Below are positions 44,636 to 56,535 of a stretch of 64,000 nucleotides of DNA, piece by piece. The translations under genes were made by a program, and so were the position numbers. Source of the DNA: Pinus tabuliformis (Eukaryota > Streptophyta > Pinopsida > Pinales > Pinaceae); contig CM062808.1 of the NCBI GenBank assembly GCA_031772625.1, positions 143,632,605 to 143,696,604 on the forward strand. Reading direction: 5' to 3'. Position 1 is the first letter of the stretch. Every line of letters begins with the position of its first letter. Under the pieces are notes generated by a model. The model had not been told where the DNA came from, did not search any database, and saw only the letters and a program-made list of their open reading frames with translations.

Positions 44636-45990
44636 CATGACAACTAGGGAGTGCCAAGGTGTTCTAGTTAATGTAAGGTTCCCATGTCATGGAAAAATGT
44701 AATGCTAGTTGTGAGTTCATGACTGCCAAGGTGTGTTATGGAATTCTATGGCATGCGAACATGTGCCAAATAGTACGAAGACATGTCAAACAAGCTAAGA
44801 TGTGCGAAGTGCTAAGGCATGCCAAGATGTACAAGGGTGTGAAAATGCATGCCAGGGATGGTCAAGGCAACAAAATGGAGGAACAATTTAAATTACAAGG
44901 AAATGAGCACATTATAGGGTTAACAAGTCATCAATTTACCTTTTCCATGAGGGGCATGCTAGGCACACCAACACTAGGTGCCAATAGATGTCAAGTGCCA
45001 AGTGCCAAGTGTCAATATATTCTAAGTGCCAAATCTTCCTTTGTTTCTTATCATCTAGTTTCAAATAATTGATCTCAAATAACTTTAATATTAAACCATT
45101 CCAAAGAATACCAAGTCATCTCAAAGCATGCCAAACATGCTAAGACTTGCCAAGTGCCAATGTGCATCAGGGAGTGTGATGCATGCTATGAAGTGGAAGA
45201 GCATATTGAAGAGTGCTAAGGTGTGCTAAAGAGTGCCAATGCATGTTGAGGAGTGTTAGGGAGTATTAGGACAACACAAGAGAGCACTAGGTCAAAATGC
45301 ATGGAAGTGAATGAATATGAAGGTATATTTGGGAGTGTCAATGGGTGTTAGCTATCATTCCAAGGAGGGAGTGACAAGATATGCTAAGCATAGGTAAGGC
45401 ATGCTAGGGAATATCAAGGAATGTCAACAAGTTCTAGAGTGTGTTAGGTAGTTTCGGGGTGTGCTAATATGTGCCAAATAGTGCTAAGGCATGCGGCAAG
45501 GTGCTAAGACATGATAGGATGTGCATGGTGCCAAACTATGCCAATATGTGTCAAGGAATTTCAAGGAAAAAAAGGAATAACCAAGCTAAAATGCAAGGAA
45601 ATGAACACATAAGAGGGTAATTAATAAGTTGGGACTTTATCTTTTTCAAAAGGGGCATGCTAGGCACACTAATAATATGTTCCAATACATGCCAAGTGCC
45701 AATGCATGCCAAGAGCTAATGTTTGTCAATGAAATATTAGTCCAAGGTGTTCTGGGACATGCTAGCGACTACAGGGCATGCCAACACATGATAGGGGAGT
45801 GTTGTGCTATGATAGGCCATGCCAACATGTGCTTGGGCATCCTACTCATGGTAAGATGTTCTAGGTATAAAGATGTTCTAGGCACAAAGATGTTCCAAGA
45901 CATGCAAGGTGCCAAGGAATGTTAGTGTACTATTCCAAACCATGTTAAGGTGTGCCATGGGTTTTGAGGAGTGCTAAGTCTCTCTCATTA
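44636..45990. repeat. Degenerate short repeats (GTGCCAAGG-like), continued
   Basis: Over 1.3 kb of imperfect 10-15 bp words such as CATGCCAAG, AGTGCCAA, GTGCTAAGG. These continue the pattern of 39890-40236, and ORFs through them are artefacts. Two longer near-identical stretches (ggggcatgctaggcacac at 44951 and 45653) mark an older duplication. Confidence 0.7.
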
Positions 45991-46269
45991 ATATAACTGA
46001 TAGAGATTTATTATGTATTAAATAATATAGTTCCTACACACACTAGTGGAACTTTATTTAAATGAAATTTGCTAGATAATAAACCTAATAGAGATGAATC
46101 ATGTGTTGACTCATAGGAAAACTATATTCTTATGACTTGAGGGAAACGATACACACTAATTACTTCTTAAAAAAGTGACTAACTATTATAACCACTATGA
46201 CCTTGGACACATAATGAAAAAGACTCCACAACAATGGCCTTAAATCGTTATCTTTTGATAGAAAATATA
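45991..46269. other. Unassigned stretch before the CACTA-like repeats
   Basis: AT-rich; contains cacacactagtgg near 46038. No gene recognised. Confidence 0.4.
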
Positions 46270-47003
46270 GTAATAGGTACATAGTGTCATCAAAAACTCA
46301 TTGGAATGATCAATGATGATGACCATTTTTTTACCATCACCAAAAGTAACCAAAAATAGCATCAGTGAGTGTCAATAAAAGATTGTCACTAGAAGTGTCA
46401 CCAAAGAGAGAATTAGTGATGAGCCTTTAATGATGCTCAAAAAAAGTGTCACCCTATAGAGAATTAGTGAAGGGCCTTTAACGACCCTTACCAAAAGTGT
46501 CATTGAAAATGGCTTTCACGACAAACCTTGAAGGACCATCACTATATACATTTACAACAATGATTTTTTAAATATCGTCACCATATGCGACATTGGTGAT
46601 GGTGCTTAAAGGTCCATCATAGGCATAAAGCGTCATCAAAAACTCGTTGGAATGATCAATGATGATGAACATTTATTGACCGTCACCAAAAGTAACCAAA
46701 AAGATCATTGGTGACGGTCAATAAAAGATCGTCACTGGAAGTGTTACCAAAGAGAGAATTAGTGATGGGCCTTTAACGACCCTCACCAAAAGTGTCACCA
46801 AAGAGAGAATTAGTGATGGGCCTTTAACGGCCCTCACCAAAAGTGTCATTGAAAATGGCTTTGGTGACAAACCTTAAAGGACCATCACTATATACACTTA
46901 CAACAATGCTTTTTTAAAGATCGTCACCATATGTGACATTGGTGACAGACCTTAAAGGTCTGTCACAGGCATGACCCTCACCAATGACATTTTTTCTTGT
47001 ATT
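46270..47003. mobile_element. CACTA-like subterminal repeats and 3' end
   Basis: Two direct copies of about 347 bp (from about 46280 and 46628), full of short direct and inverted TGGTGAC/GTCACCA words. They end at TTTTTTCTTGTATTG, one base off the canonical CACTA terminal TTTTCTTGTAGTG. GTGACAGACCTTAAAGGTCTGTCAC-type palindromes are typical of CACTA transposase-binding subterminal regions. I see no matching left end or transposase, so this is a truncated or internally deleted copy. Confidence 0.6.
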
Positions 47004-47707
47004 GAAGAGAGAAGGGAGAGAAGGAGTGTAATGTTTATCTTGGACTTGGGATTGGAGGGCTAGGGAACCTATGGAGGTTTCCTGGGCTAGGAAATACTTC
47101 CTAGTTGGCTGGGAGGTAAATCTAGTCAATGGTCAAGAGGAGCATTCCAGTAGGATCAGGAGCTTAGGGGAATCTCAACCAAGCTATTGGAATAGGTATT
47201 CCTCTATTTATAGATTACTCATGTAAGTGACTGAAATGAAATGCTCACTATTTAACTGTAAGAAATAAATTTTAAATGTTTAGTTAGAAATAAATTATTT
47301 CCTCTTTTATTGTATTTGAAATTAGAGAATTTAGTTCTGTTAGAGGACCCTAAGAGGGAGCTTCACACGTGGTATCAAAGCAGGTTTACACTCTTTGGGA
47401 CCTTATGGGCTTTGCATATGTTTTGGATGTCCATACGACTATACTCAATCATTAAATTCTAAATTTTGTTGCACGATAGAAAACAATAAAGTGGATTGTG
47501 GAAACATTACTACACTAGAGTTCTCAAATTGTGGAAATATATACAATTATATTGCCCTAATATTTCCTGCTATTTTCAAAAATATATACAAACATCCTAC
47601 ACTATATTAAGTGCCCTTGGCTATTCCAAAAAATGAGAATTTATGTGATATATAATATCTACAGTCATAACCGTCAATTATTCCATTATTAAAGTATTAT
47701 GCATAAC
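47004..47707. other. Unassigned, possible LTR remnant
   Basis: No gene. GTGGTATCAAAGCAGG near 47370 resembles a tRNA-Met primer site in plus orientation, so the sequence before it may be a decayed LTR. Confidence 0.35.
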
Positions 47708-49082
47708 CTAAACCCGACACATCCAAAGAAGATCCCATAGTGGGGTCGGTGGTCTGTTCAACGCATCATGTAGGTCAAAGTTTGTATCTGGTACATACCC
47801 TGCTATCTTCATCTGTTCAGCCAGTTTCTCCAATGTTGCATAAATTTCCTCTGTTTGAGCATGTGATCTATCATCAGCAACAAATGCATATGACCTGTTA
47901 TTTACCTCGATCCAGTTGTAGCCAGGCTCCTTTTTAATTCCTTTGTCTTTCATCATCTTCTTAATCCTTGCAGCATCATCCCACTTGCCAGCTGCAGTGT
48001 AGATGGTTGACATGACCACATATGTCATAGCATCTCTGGTTCCAATTCAAAAGGCGTTTTGCTGCGTGTTCTCCTAGCTCTATATTTCCATAGGTTCTAC
48101 AAGCACCGAGCAAAGCCATCCACATTCTAGCATTAGGTTCGAGGGGGATATTATTGATGAAGTTTTCTGCATCATTCAAGTTCCCGGTGCGAGCAAGAAG
48201 GTCAACCATGCAAGAATAGTGTTCTGCTCTCGGCGTAACACAATAATCTTTTGTCATGCAATCAAATTAAACTGACATGATCTAGATTTGTGCCTTCCTG
48301 TAGCATTTGTTCAAAGAGTTGAAGTGCCTCCATGCCATAACCATTTTGGGCATATGCTGATATCATGGCATTCCATGAGACTAAATTCCGCTCAGGCATC
48401 ACACCGAAAAATTTATCAGCATCATCTATGCTTCTACATTTGGCATACATGTCCAATAGAGCACTTGCTGAAGAAAAAAAATGCTCGACTCATAACCAGT
48501 TTTAATCATGTAGTCATGGATTTTCTTGCCCTGTTCCAATGCTGCTAGGCTTGCACAAGCTCTAAGAACACTAGCAAAGGTTGCTTGATGGGGATTCACA
48601 ACTGTCTTCTACATTTGAGAAAACAAATCCAAAGCTCCCTCGCCACATCTCGCCTGCGAATATCCTGTGATTATAGCAGTCCAAGAAATCGAGTTTCTGT
48701 TGGGAATTTTGTCAAACATCTGATATGCATCCTCTATGCTAGCACATTTAGCATACATGTCGATAAGAGCATTCCCAACAATGCCATTTGACTCGACAAC
48801 AACTCTGATAACCAGAGCATGAAGCTGTTTCCCCTGCTTGAAAGCCTATAAGCTAGTGCAAGCACTGAGAATGCTCGAAAATTCAAATTGAGACAAATCA
48901 AAAGATATGCTCTATGATTGCTAAAAAGGATTCAAGGATTCCTCAACCTGCCCATCCCACAAATACCCTATGACCATCACATTCCACGAAACCTCACCAC
49001 GCTTTGGCATTTGATCAAATAGTTTGCAGGCATCCTCTATGCTACTGCACTTGACATAGATGTCCATATGTGCGCTGCCTAC
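47708..49082 (-). pseudogene. PLS-class PPR (E-type) pseudogene
   Basis: Remnant of an organelle RNA-binding pentatricopeptide-repeat protein of the plant-combinatorial-modular subfamily. On the minus strand: a PPR start near 49065 (YVKCSSIEDACKLFDQMPKR), GNALIDMYAKCASIEDAYQM near 48780, NSISWTAIITGYSQAR, SALLDMYAKCRSIDDADKFF near 48460, NLVSWNAMISAYAQNGYGME, then HYSCMVDLLARTGNLNDAEN and ARMWMALLGACRTYGNIELG. E and E+ motifs close it (VMSTIYTAAGKWDDAARIKK, GYNWIEVNNRSYAFVADDRS, GYVPDTNF), after which a DYW domain is absent. Repeated stops and frameshifts (near 48860, 48250, 48020) and lack of the N-terminal targeting region show it is dead. PPR genes are usually intronless, so no retrocopy origin is implied. 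Confidence 0.88.
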
Positions 49083-50299
49083 AAAGAAGTTCAATACAAA
49101 TCTAGAGTGAATAATAGTCCTGTGACATTGTATCCCTTGTTATAAATAGGAGAGACAATAGGCCTTTCACGTCTCCTAGTTGTTTCCAGTTCTCTTAGGA
49201 AGTCGAGGTTTCTGATCCTTTTGTCTCCTCTGCTCTTTCTCTGCTATTTTTTTTGCTCCACAAGTTCTTATTTGTGTTTAATGATGAAGTTTGTATGTTT
49301 GACAAAAATGATGAGCGGATTAGATGTGAAATCGATTTTTCATCCTTGAATGTTAAAATTTGAGCCATTTACAATCATTTGACTTGTTGTTGCTCATGAG
49401 ATCCACTATAGGTTTCAGGTTAGTTTAATGGTTGCGGCAGTATAAATCACAAATGTTTAAAGTGAATACATTTCAACCTGGCGTCTATATTAATACAACA
49501 ATGTTTCAAAATATCTCTGTCCATGTAAACATAAAACTGATTTGAGAGGTTGTAAGTGCCTTCTTTGTTAGCCAGACCAATGGAGGCCTATTTATCTCCA
49601 TTAAACATGATGAAAAATAATGCTCATCTCTACAAGAAAAACGTTGTTACTAGGCTGAGATAGGGTGCTTAACCTACATGATATATTTTCTAAAAACAAT
49701 CAATAATAGATGCCAAGAAAATTTTTTATGTAGTTCTAGACTCGACAGTCATGATTATTTTGAAATATTAGATTGGTTTAACATCTGGGCGTCATTCAAA
49801 TTTAAAACCCTACATTTTATTAATATGAAAACCTTTATTTATTTTTCCGTCAACCCTAATGTGGAAACAGACAGTGAGTCTGGAAACTCAGAAGTTACGG
49901 ATGGACTCACTAATTTGGGTTCTTGTCTATTCCCAATTACCATAATCGGTTAGAAGTTGAGGGATTTTCCGAAGCTTTAACAACTTTCCGATGATGACAA
50001 ATGGAGAGAAAACGAAATTAGGGCCTAATATAAGGATATATTTTGGAATCGAATAATGAGACAACGAGCCATTAGTCCTCTCTCTTGGTCATCATAGTGC
50101 AAAAAGTGGGGAGAAAAGCATATTATTTGAAGTGCAATTGTTTATGCAAAAACGTAAAAAATGGAGAGGACAGTTGACAAGCCTTAAACTTGCACCTTGT
50201 TTCTTGGAACCATCTCTACTGACCACCACCATGTTGCTTCAAATTATTGATATTACGATGCTAGGAAAGATATTGAAATATGATTTATTTGATTCAAAC
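49083..50299. other. Spacer left of the large TIR transposon
   Basis: No gene. A TATA-like ttataaataggag sits near 49139. CTACAAGAAAAACG near 49630 looks like the start of a CACTA end, without a partner. Confidence 0.4.
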
Positions 50300-50323
50300 A
50301 ATGTAAACTTTGAAACGGGAACT
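50300..50323 (+). repeat. Left terminal inverted repeat
   Basis: Begins AATGTAAACTTTGAAACG and continues GGGAACT. An exact reverse complement is at 61956-61979, and sequences outside are unrelated. A nearby subterminal word GAGTTCCCGTTTTGAG (61935-61950) repeats part of the right terminal repeat. Confidence 0.88.
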
Positions 50324-51124
50324 GATACTGTTACCCATTTCGTAGAGATAGCAAAAAAGTGACCTGATTTTGAAAAGGGGTGATGTAGAACACACATGTT
50401 TTTTTAGAGCATAGTTTTTGGCACTTTAAATTTTTTTATGTACAACACACTTTAGAATGGTAGTGATTTTCATGCTGATTTAAAAAAGTGAGTATTCTGC
50501 ATCACACCCGTTTTTTAAAAGCCCTGTTTTTTGGCTTTAAATTTTTTAATGTATAAAATGTAAATAATTATTTTGTAAATTTGATAATTTTTGAAGTGGT
50601 CGTTTTCTTCACATTTTCTTGTTTTTTTTATTTTAATTCTAATTTTTTTTCGTGAGGTTTTTATTGTTTTGCATTTTTCAATTAGAAGGTCGATATTTAT
50701 ACTTTTCGATATTCTACATATTTATACATCCTTAATTAATTTTTCAATCCACATGAAATAATTGTTTCTAAAAAACAATATTTTTTAACAATGGACATAA
50801 AAATAACCATCTTTAACATAAATATCACTAAAAAACTACACATTTTGATAATTTTTTGCTAGAATTGACATGTCAAAATCACAATTTTTATACGATAATT
50901 TTAACTAACAATGGTTAAATAATAGCTTTTTTTATGAATTTCATGTCAAAAAAATAATAAAAATCACTTTTTTTTTCAAAAAATAATGATTAACTTAAAA
51001 ATCAATGCAAAAATCACATATTACAAATATTGAACGTATAACAACCCTAATTGAGTGTTTATTCTTCTCATAAAATGTCAAAGTCAAAACATTGCAAAGC
51101 TTGATTTACAAGCATAACTTAAAT
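50324..51124. other. Left subterminal region of the TIR transposon
   Basis: AT-rich, no gene. Two imperfect 60-bp direct repeats near 50380-50450 and 50480-50550 (tttttggcactttaaattt and tttttggctttaaattttt). They could be transposase-binding or 3'-UTR sequence. Confidence 0.5.
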
Positions 51125-54100
51125 TTAATCAACAATGTCATGTAATCCAAACTCTTCGTCCTCTAGAGTTTCATCATTGTCTTCTTCCAAAATATTTTCT
51201 GTTTCATTTTGCTCATTTTCCTCTTCTAATGGGTCTTTGATGTCTACGAATCTCCCAATGTATGTCTTTCCAAAAATTCCATGTAATGGTGGTTGGGGTT
51301 CCATGTAATTGAAAAGCATTAATTCTTTTCTGAATGAAATTGCACTGTACTGAATCTTTTTCAATTGCAATACAATTTCTTCCTTTTTGAAGGCAACATG
51401 CTAGTGTTGTACCTAATTATCAAGCAAAAAAGAAATAATGAACTAAATTAGTACAATGACATATTAATTAAAAAAATAACATATTGAAATTCAATTCCAT
51501 ATAATAAAACTTAACTGAGCTAGAAAATAAATCCAGAACCCAATCTCCTTCATTTGAACAAATGTCTATAAGATAGTTAATCAATAATTGTGGTTTTTTA
51601 TAAATGTTAACTCTCTCTCCCTTTGCTTCTTTGTCTTCATATGTTAGTTTTCTCACAACAACATCATTTGTCAGTATTTGGCTATGACTCTTTCCGTCTA
51701 CCCGATTAAAAATAATAGACATATGGCTATCATCTTTTGCCTAACTATCAATATGAATGAACTCACAATCATTTATAAATTATTGATCTTCATTGTGAAG
51801 AAGATTTGACTTTTTCCTTTAACATGAAATAGTAAAAGTTCAATTAACTTGTACATAAATAAATTTTTCAACATTAATCAAATATACATTTTAAACGTCT
51901 TACCATGTAAGATGCATCCTTGAATTTGTTTTCCCCTTGAAGCTTGACAATATCATTGCCAATTGTGTGTCTGAATGAAATGTCACAAATCTCCATAATG
52001 GTGATGACATGACTTCTACAAATCCCGCAACCACCTTACTAGAAGCTTGATAAGTATAAGGGTCACTATCATAGTCAATGTTTGGAATATTGAAACCATG
52101 GGGAATATCTGCAATGACTAGGGCATAATCCCTTTTAGGTATGAGTTTAAAAATGTATTCACAGTCGCCTTGTATTACTTGATATTGAATAGTGTCTAGC
52201 CCATTCCGAATGAAATGATTAAGAGTTGGATCAAGTTGAACATCCTTAATACGTTGCTTCCTCAGTCTTTCGATCTTTATTTTTTCAATAAAGGTTTTGA
52301 AACTATCTGCCACTCCACTATCATCCTTCCTCATCTTTTATAAAATAAACAAATATATGTGTAAGTTATAAATTAAAAATAGTACACAGGTGAATAAAAA
52401 TGAATGTATAAATCAAGATACCTTTTTAAATGCAAGATAAAAAGCTTTTAATGTTGATGTAGAACTTGAATCTGGATATTTGCGTACAACATCATCTCAA
52501 CTATCTTCATTCAACAATCTAACTATTTATTCTTGAATTTTCATATAAACTTTGTGACTGCATAGATAAAGTAACAAAAAGCTAATATAATGATATGTAT
52601 AACAAATACTACCAAGAACAACATGTTTTATTTAAAATATAATTCTAATCTGGAAATAAATAAAAATATTTCAACAAACTTACTTTTGAAATTCTTCAAA
52701 CATTTCCTCCAATGATAATTCCCCTGACCTCACACAAGATAATATTGTTTTGACAATTTTTTCATCTTTCACTCCTTGCATCGCCCTCCAAGGTGTGATA
52801 GTCATATCGTCTAGAAGATGCTTCATTTCAGGAGCTAATTTACTGTTGCCACATATCAATGGCTTAGACTTTTTGACCTTCTGGTTTTTAATGGAAATGT
52901 CCTCCCACATGCTAAAAATCTCATCAATCAACCTCCAAACATCTCCAGTTCTAAATGCCAATTGGAAAATGTTATCAACACCTCTGAATAAATCACTATG
53001 TTTGCTGCCTTTTCCACCTTTTGAATTGGTTTTCTCTTCAATTTGATATCCTATTTCCATACAACATTCCTTTCAGAAATTTGCAGTAACATTTGTCCTA
53101 TCCCCACCACATTTTTCTTCAAATTCACTATGAATAAATCTAACCCTTTGGATGAAAGTCATAGACATCCTATATTCATTATCTAAATTATGATTCCATG
53201 CCACTAACTTTGCTTCTGTATCAGATAAACCAGCGTAAATGATACATTTCATTGTTTCAAAACGTGGGTTATTAGGATATTCCTCCATCAATTGTCTTTG
53301 AGCTTCTACAGAATGGTTCCCCCCAAGCACATAATAATTGTATTCAAAACATTTTGACTTATCAAATGCTTCTTTGTTGGGAACTTGAAGTGGATCAACA
53401 AGAAGCACATAACTAACCACATGAGCATATGGATTGTACCTCATCAATGTCTTCAAGTTGTGAACATGTAGATGATGTGGCTTTCTAACTTGATATTGAC
53501 ATTGTCCTTCACTTGCTTTATAGGTTTTCCTAACATTAAGCTGAAATGTGTGACCACCATCAATTAAGTTTCTCTTTGTCAAATTCTCTCGAATGACATT
53601 TTGTTTTGTTTTGATAATGCCATCTTCTAAATTAGCTCCTGATGTAATGATTTCTCTGCTTTCTTTTGAAGTTTCACTAGGTTCTTGACTGCTGGTAATG
53701 ACTGCTTCAAAATCATCAACTTTACTTTTCTTGGTCATAACATTCCCAATAGAGTTATTCTTGGGCATTGTTACTTTTGGATTTTTATGGCACTCTCAAT
53801 GCCAATGTCATCTTCAGTAATGACAACATATGTTTTAATGTCAATTTCAACTTCATCGTTCTCAAAAGTAACTTGTTTACCCTTGCTAGATTTATCCACC
53901 AGAGACCTTTTTTTCTGATTCTTTGGATGTAGTTTTGTAGCATTATCAATTACTTCATTTTGCCTATTTTCCATATCTTCTTCTGACACTGAGTAAAAAC
54001 TGCTGACAACTTTCATGATATCATGCTCAATGAAATGAATGCCTCCCAACCTAATTGAACAACTTTCAATGAAATTCTGCCAAACAAAATATCATATGTC

Positions 54101-54615
54101 AATAAAAAACAAAGTTAAAAAATATAGCGAGACACTTTCAAAAACTCAAAATACAAATATAAATAACAATACTTACTATGTTTTGTGTCATCTCATTTAC
54201 GATTTGACTACACAACTTTGTAGATACCTCTCTCGTGTCATACAATGAATATGATAGTTGGTATTTAACCCTTTCATGTGACTTGGGAGCTTTTGTAAGT
54301 ACATAAACAACTTTGGTATTCGGTACCGAACACATATCTACGACTCTTCCCATCACCTCAAAAATTCCATTATCATTCGGTATATAGATATATATTCACA
54401 TTTGTGCTTTATCTTTCTTTGACATACCACATTCTTGATGGAAATTTCACCTCTTTCGAATTCTTCCAAGCTGAAATCATCTTCTTATCACTTGAGGCAC
54501 TTGAAAGATTCGTAGTCATGAGCTCAGGTGGAGTTCGTTCACCAATGTTTCTTTTAGATGCACCTTTAAGAGTCTTTGGTCCAGAAAGATTCACTGAAAT
54601 TCTCTTTGATGCCAT
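51125..54615 (-). pseudogene. ParB-like domain fused to beta-class N4C/N6A DNA methyltransferase
   Basis: Multi-exon minus-strand gene. Exon 1 (54615-54409) starts MASKRISVNLSGPKTLKGAS. Exon 2 (to 54176) ends VNEMTQNI at a GTAAGT donor; the acceptor TTTGTTTGGCAG opens NFIESCSIRLGGIHF (54077). A Ser/Thr-rich linker leads to the ParB-like region in 53768-52684: HLHVHNLKTLMRYNPYAHVV, then YVLGGNHSVEAQRQLMEE, like ParB (IxGNHRxEA). After exons near 52557-52422 and 52334-51900 comes the methyltransferase: ALVIADIPHGFNI (motif IV; DPPY expected), KPQLLINYLIDICSNEGDWV and LDLFSSS (motif I), then across an intron GTTLACCLQKGRNCIAIEKD near 51405. Motif IV before I marks a beta-class enzyme. Breaks: frameshift at 53771, TGA at 53073, stops in the 52557 exon, and altered motif IV. 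It probably modified DNA of the element or its target. Confidence 0.7.
54078..54175 (-). other. Intron in ParB-methyltransferase gene
   Basis: Donor GTAAGTATTG after AACATA and acceptor TTTGTTTGGCAG. Splicing joins VNEMTQNI to NFIESCSIRLGG. About 98 bp, normal for a plant intron. Confidence 0.7.
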
Positions 54616-54797
54616 TTTCCTGAAAAATAGAAACACAAAAATCAATAAATAATAAAAACATATCAACTTAAATTAACAATGAAAATATATCATAAATTTT
54701 AATCAACGATCGCCCCACCCACTGCCCCTCACATTCCAAAAGGGCATGCATTAACATTCTAGTGTAAAAAAAGTAAATAATGAATAAAACATTTTGC
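54616..54797. other. Upstream region of ParB-methyltransferase gene
   Basis: AT-rich 180 bp between the likely start codon and the GC-rich array. No clear TATA box on the minus strand. Confidence 0.35.
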
Positions 54798-55620
54798 CCG
54801 GGCGCCCTCACCCAACCCCCCCCCCCCCCGTATGGCACGAGCGCCCTCACCCACCCACCCCGCACAAGCATCCCCACCCCCCCCCTGCCCGCCCACCTGG
54901 CTGACCCAAGCGCCCTCAGCTACCCCACCCCACCCAGCGCCCTCACCCACCCGCCCCACCCCTCCGGGCGCCCTCACCCACCCGCCTTCCCACTCGGCCC
55001 CAGCACCCTCACCCGCCACCTCTTTTAGCACCCTCACCCGCCCCACCCCTCCCGGCACCCTCACCTGCCTGCCCCACCCCTCCAGGTTCCCTCACCCACC
55101 CACCCGCCCCACCCCTCCAGACGCCCTCACTCGCCCGCCTTACCCCTTCCGGTGCCCTTACCCACCCGCCCCACCCCTCTTGGTGCCCTCACTACCGCCC
55201 CTCACCCGCCACCCCTCCAGGCGCCCTCGCTCGCCCGCCTGCCTGCCCCATCCCTCCGGGCACCCTCACCCACCCCCCCGCCCGGTGCCCACATCCACCC
55301 GCCCACCCCACCCCTCCGGGCGCCCTCACCCACCCACCCGCCCCACCCCTCCGGCGCCCTCAGCCACCCGCCCCACCCCTCCAGGCACCCTCCCTAGCCC
55401 CCCCCCACCCGTCCGCCCCAACCCTCCCGGCGCCCTCACCCCTCCCAGCGCCCTCACCCGCCCACCCCACCCCTCTGGGCGCCCTCACCCGCCCCCCCGC
55501 CCGGCGCTCTCACCCACTAGCCCGCCCCACCCCAACCCCCCTCCACCCACCCACCCTCCCTCCGCCCGGGTGCCCCACCCACCCTCCCTTGGCCTCGCCA
55601 CCCGGGCCGCCTGCGCCCCT

Positions 55621-55671
55621 GCCCGGCAGGCGGCAAGTCGATTCCCGGAATCACCCTGCCGCCTGCCGGGC
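55621..55671. other. Palindromic core 1
   Basis: GCCCGGCAGGCGGCA (55621-55635) and its exact reverse complement (55657-55671) flank GTCGATTCCCGGAATCACCC. Related cores lie at 55754-55772 and 56507-56535. Confidence 0.85.
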
Positions 55672-56506
55672 AGGGGCATGGGTGGCCCCTACACGAGGGC
55701 GCCTCATGCAGGCGCCACCCAGGCCACCCGCGCCCCTGCCCGACAGGTGGTAAGGCGATTCCCAGAATCGCCCTGCCGCCTGCTGGGCGAGGGTGCGGGC
55801 GGCCCGGGTGGCGCCTGCATGAGGGCACCTCGTGCAGGCGCCACCCGGGCCGCCGGTGCCCCTACCGCCTACCGGGCGGGGGTGCAGGCGTTCTGGGTGG
55901 TGGGGCCGAGGGAGGGTGGGTGGGGCGCCTGGGCGGAGGGGTTCAGGGTGGGGGGAGCCCGAAGGGGTGGGGCGAGCGAGTGGGTGAGGGAATCGGGCTG
56001 GGGGATGAGTGAGGGCGCCCGGAGGGGTGGGGTGGGTAGGCGGGCGGGCGAGGGCGCCCGGAGGGGTGGCAAGTGAGGGTGCCCGGGCCGGGCGGGCGGG
56101 TGAGGGGGGGGGTAGGGAAGGCGCCCTAAGGGGTGGGGCAGGCAGGTGAGGGCGCCAGGAAGGGTGGGGCAGGCGGGTGAGGGGGGGGTAGGGAAGGCGC
56201 CCTGAGGGGTGGGGCAAGTGGGTGGGTGAGGGCGGGCGGGTGAGGGTGCCAAGAGGGGTGGGGTGGATGAGGACGCTAGGAGGGGTGGGGCGGGTGAGGG
56301 CACCAGAAGGGGTGGGGCGGGCGGGTGAGGGCGCTGGGAGGGGTGGGGCGGGCGAAGGGGTGGGGAGTTGGGGCGGGTGGGCGGGTGACGGGGGGGTAGG
56401 GAAGGCACCCGGAGAGGTGCGGCGAGCGGGTGAGGGCGTTCGGAGGGGTGGGGCGGGCAGCCCTCAGCCCCGCCACCCGAGCCACCCATGCCCTCACCCG
56501 GCATGC

Positions 56507-56535
56507 GGCAGGGCGATTCTCGGAATCGCCCTGCC
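56507..56535. other. Palindromic core 3
   Basis: GGCAGGGCGATTC and GAATCGCCCTGCC, 13-bp perfect arms around TCG, extended outward by an imperfect GCATG/CATGC. Confidence 0.85.

Noticed and set aside
44689..45925. Two Cys/His/Met-rich ORFs of 98-127 aa.
   Set aside because: Translations of degenerate GTGCCAAGG repeats; composition is explained by the repeat.
49628..49645. CTACAAGAAAAACG as a CACTA left end.
   Set aside because: No matching right end or target duplication found; too short alone.
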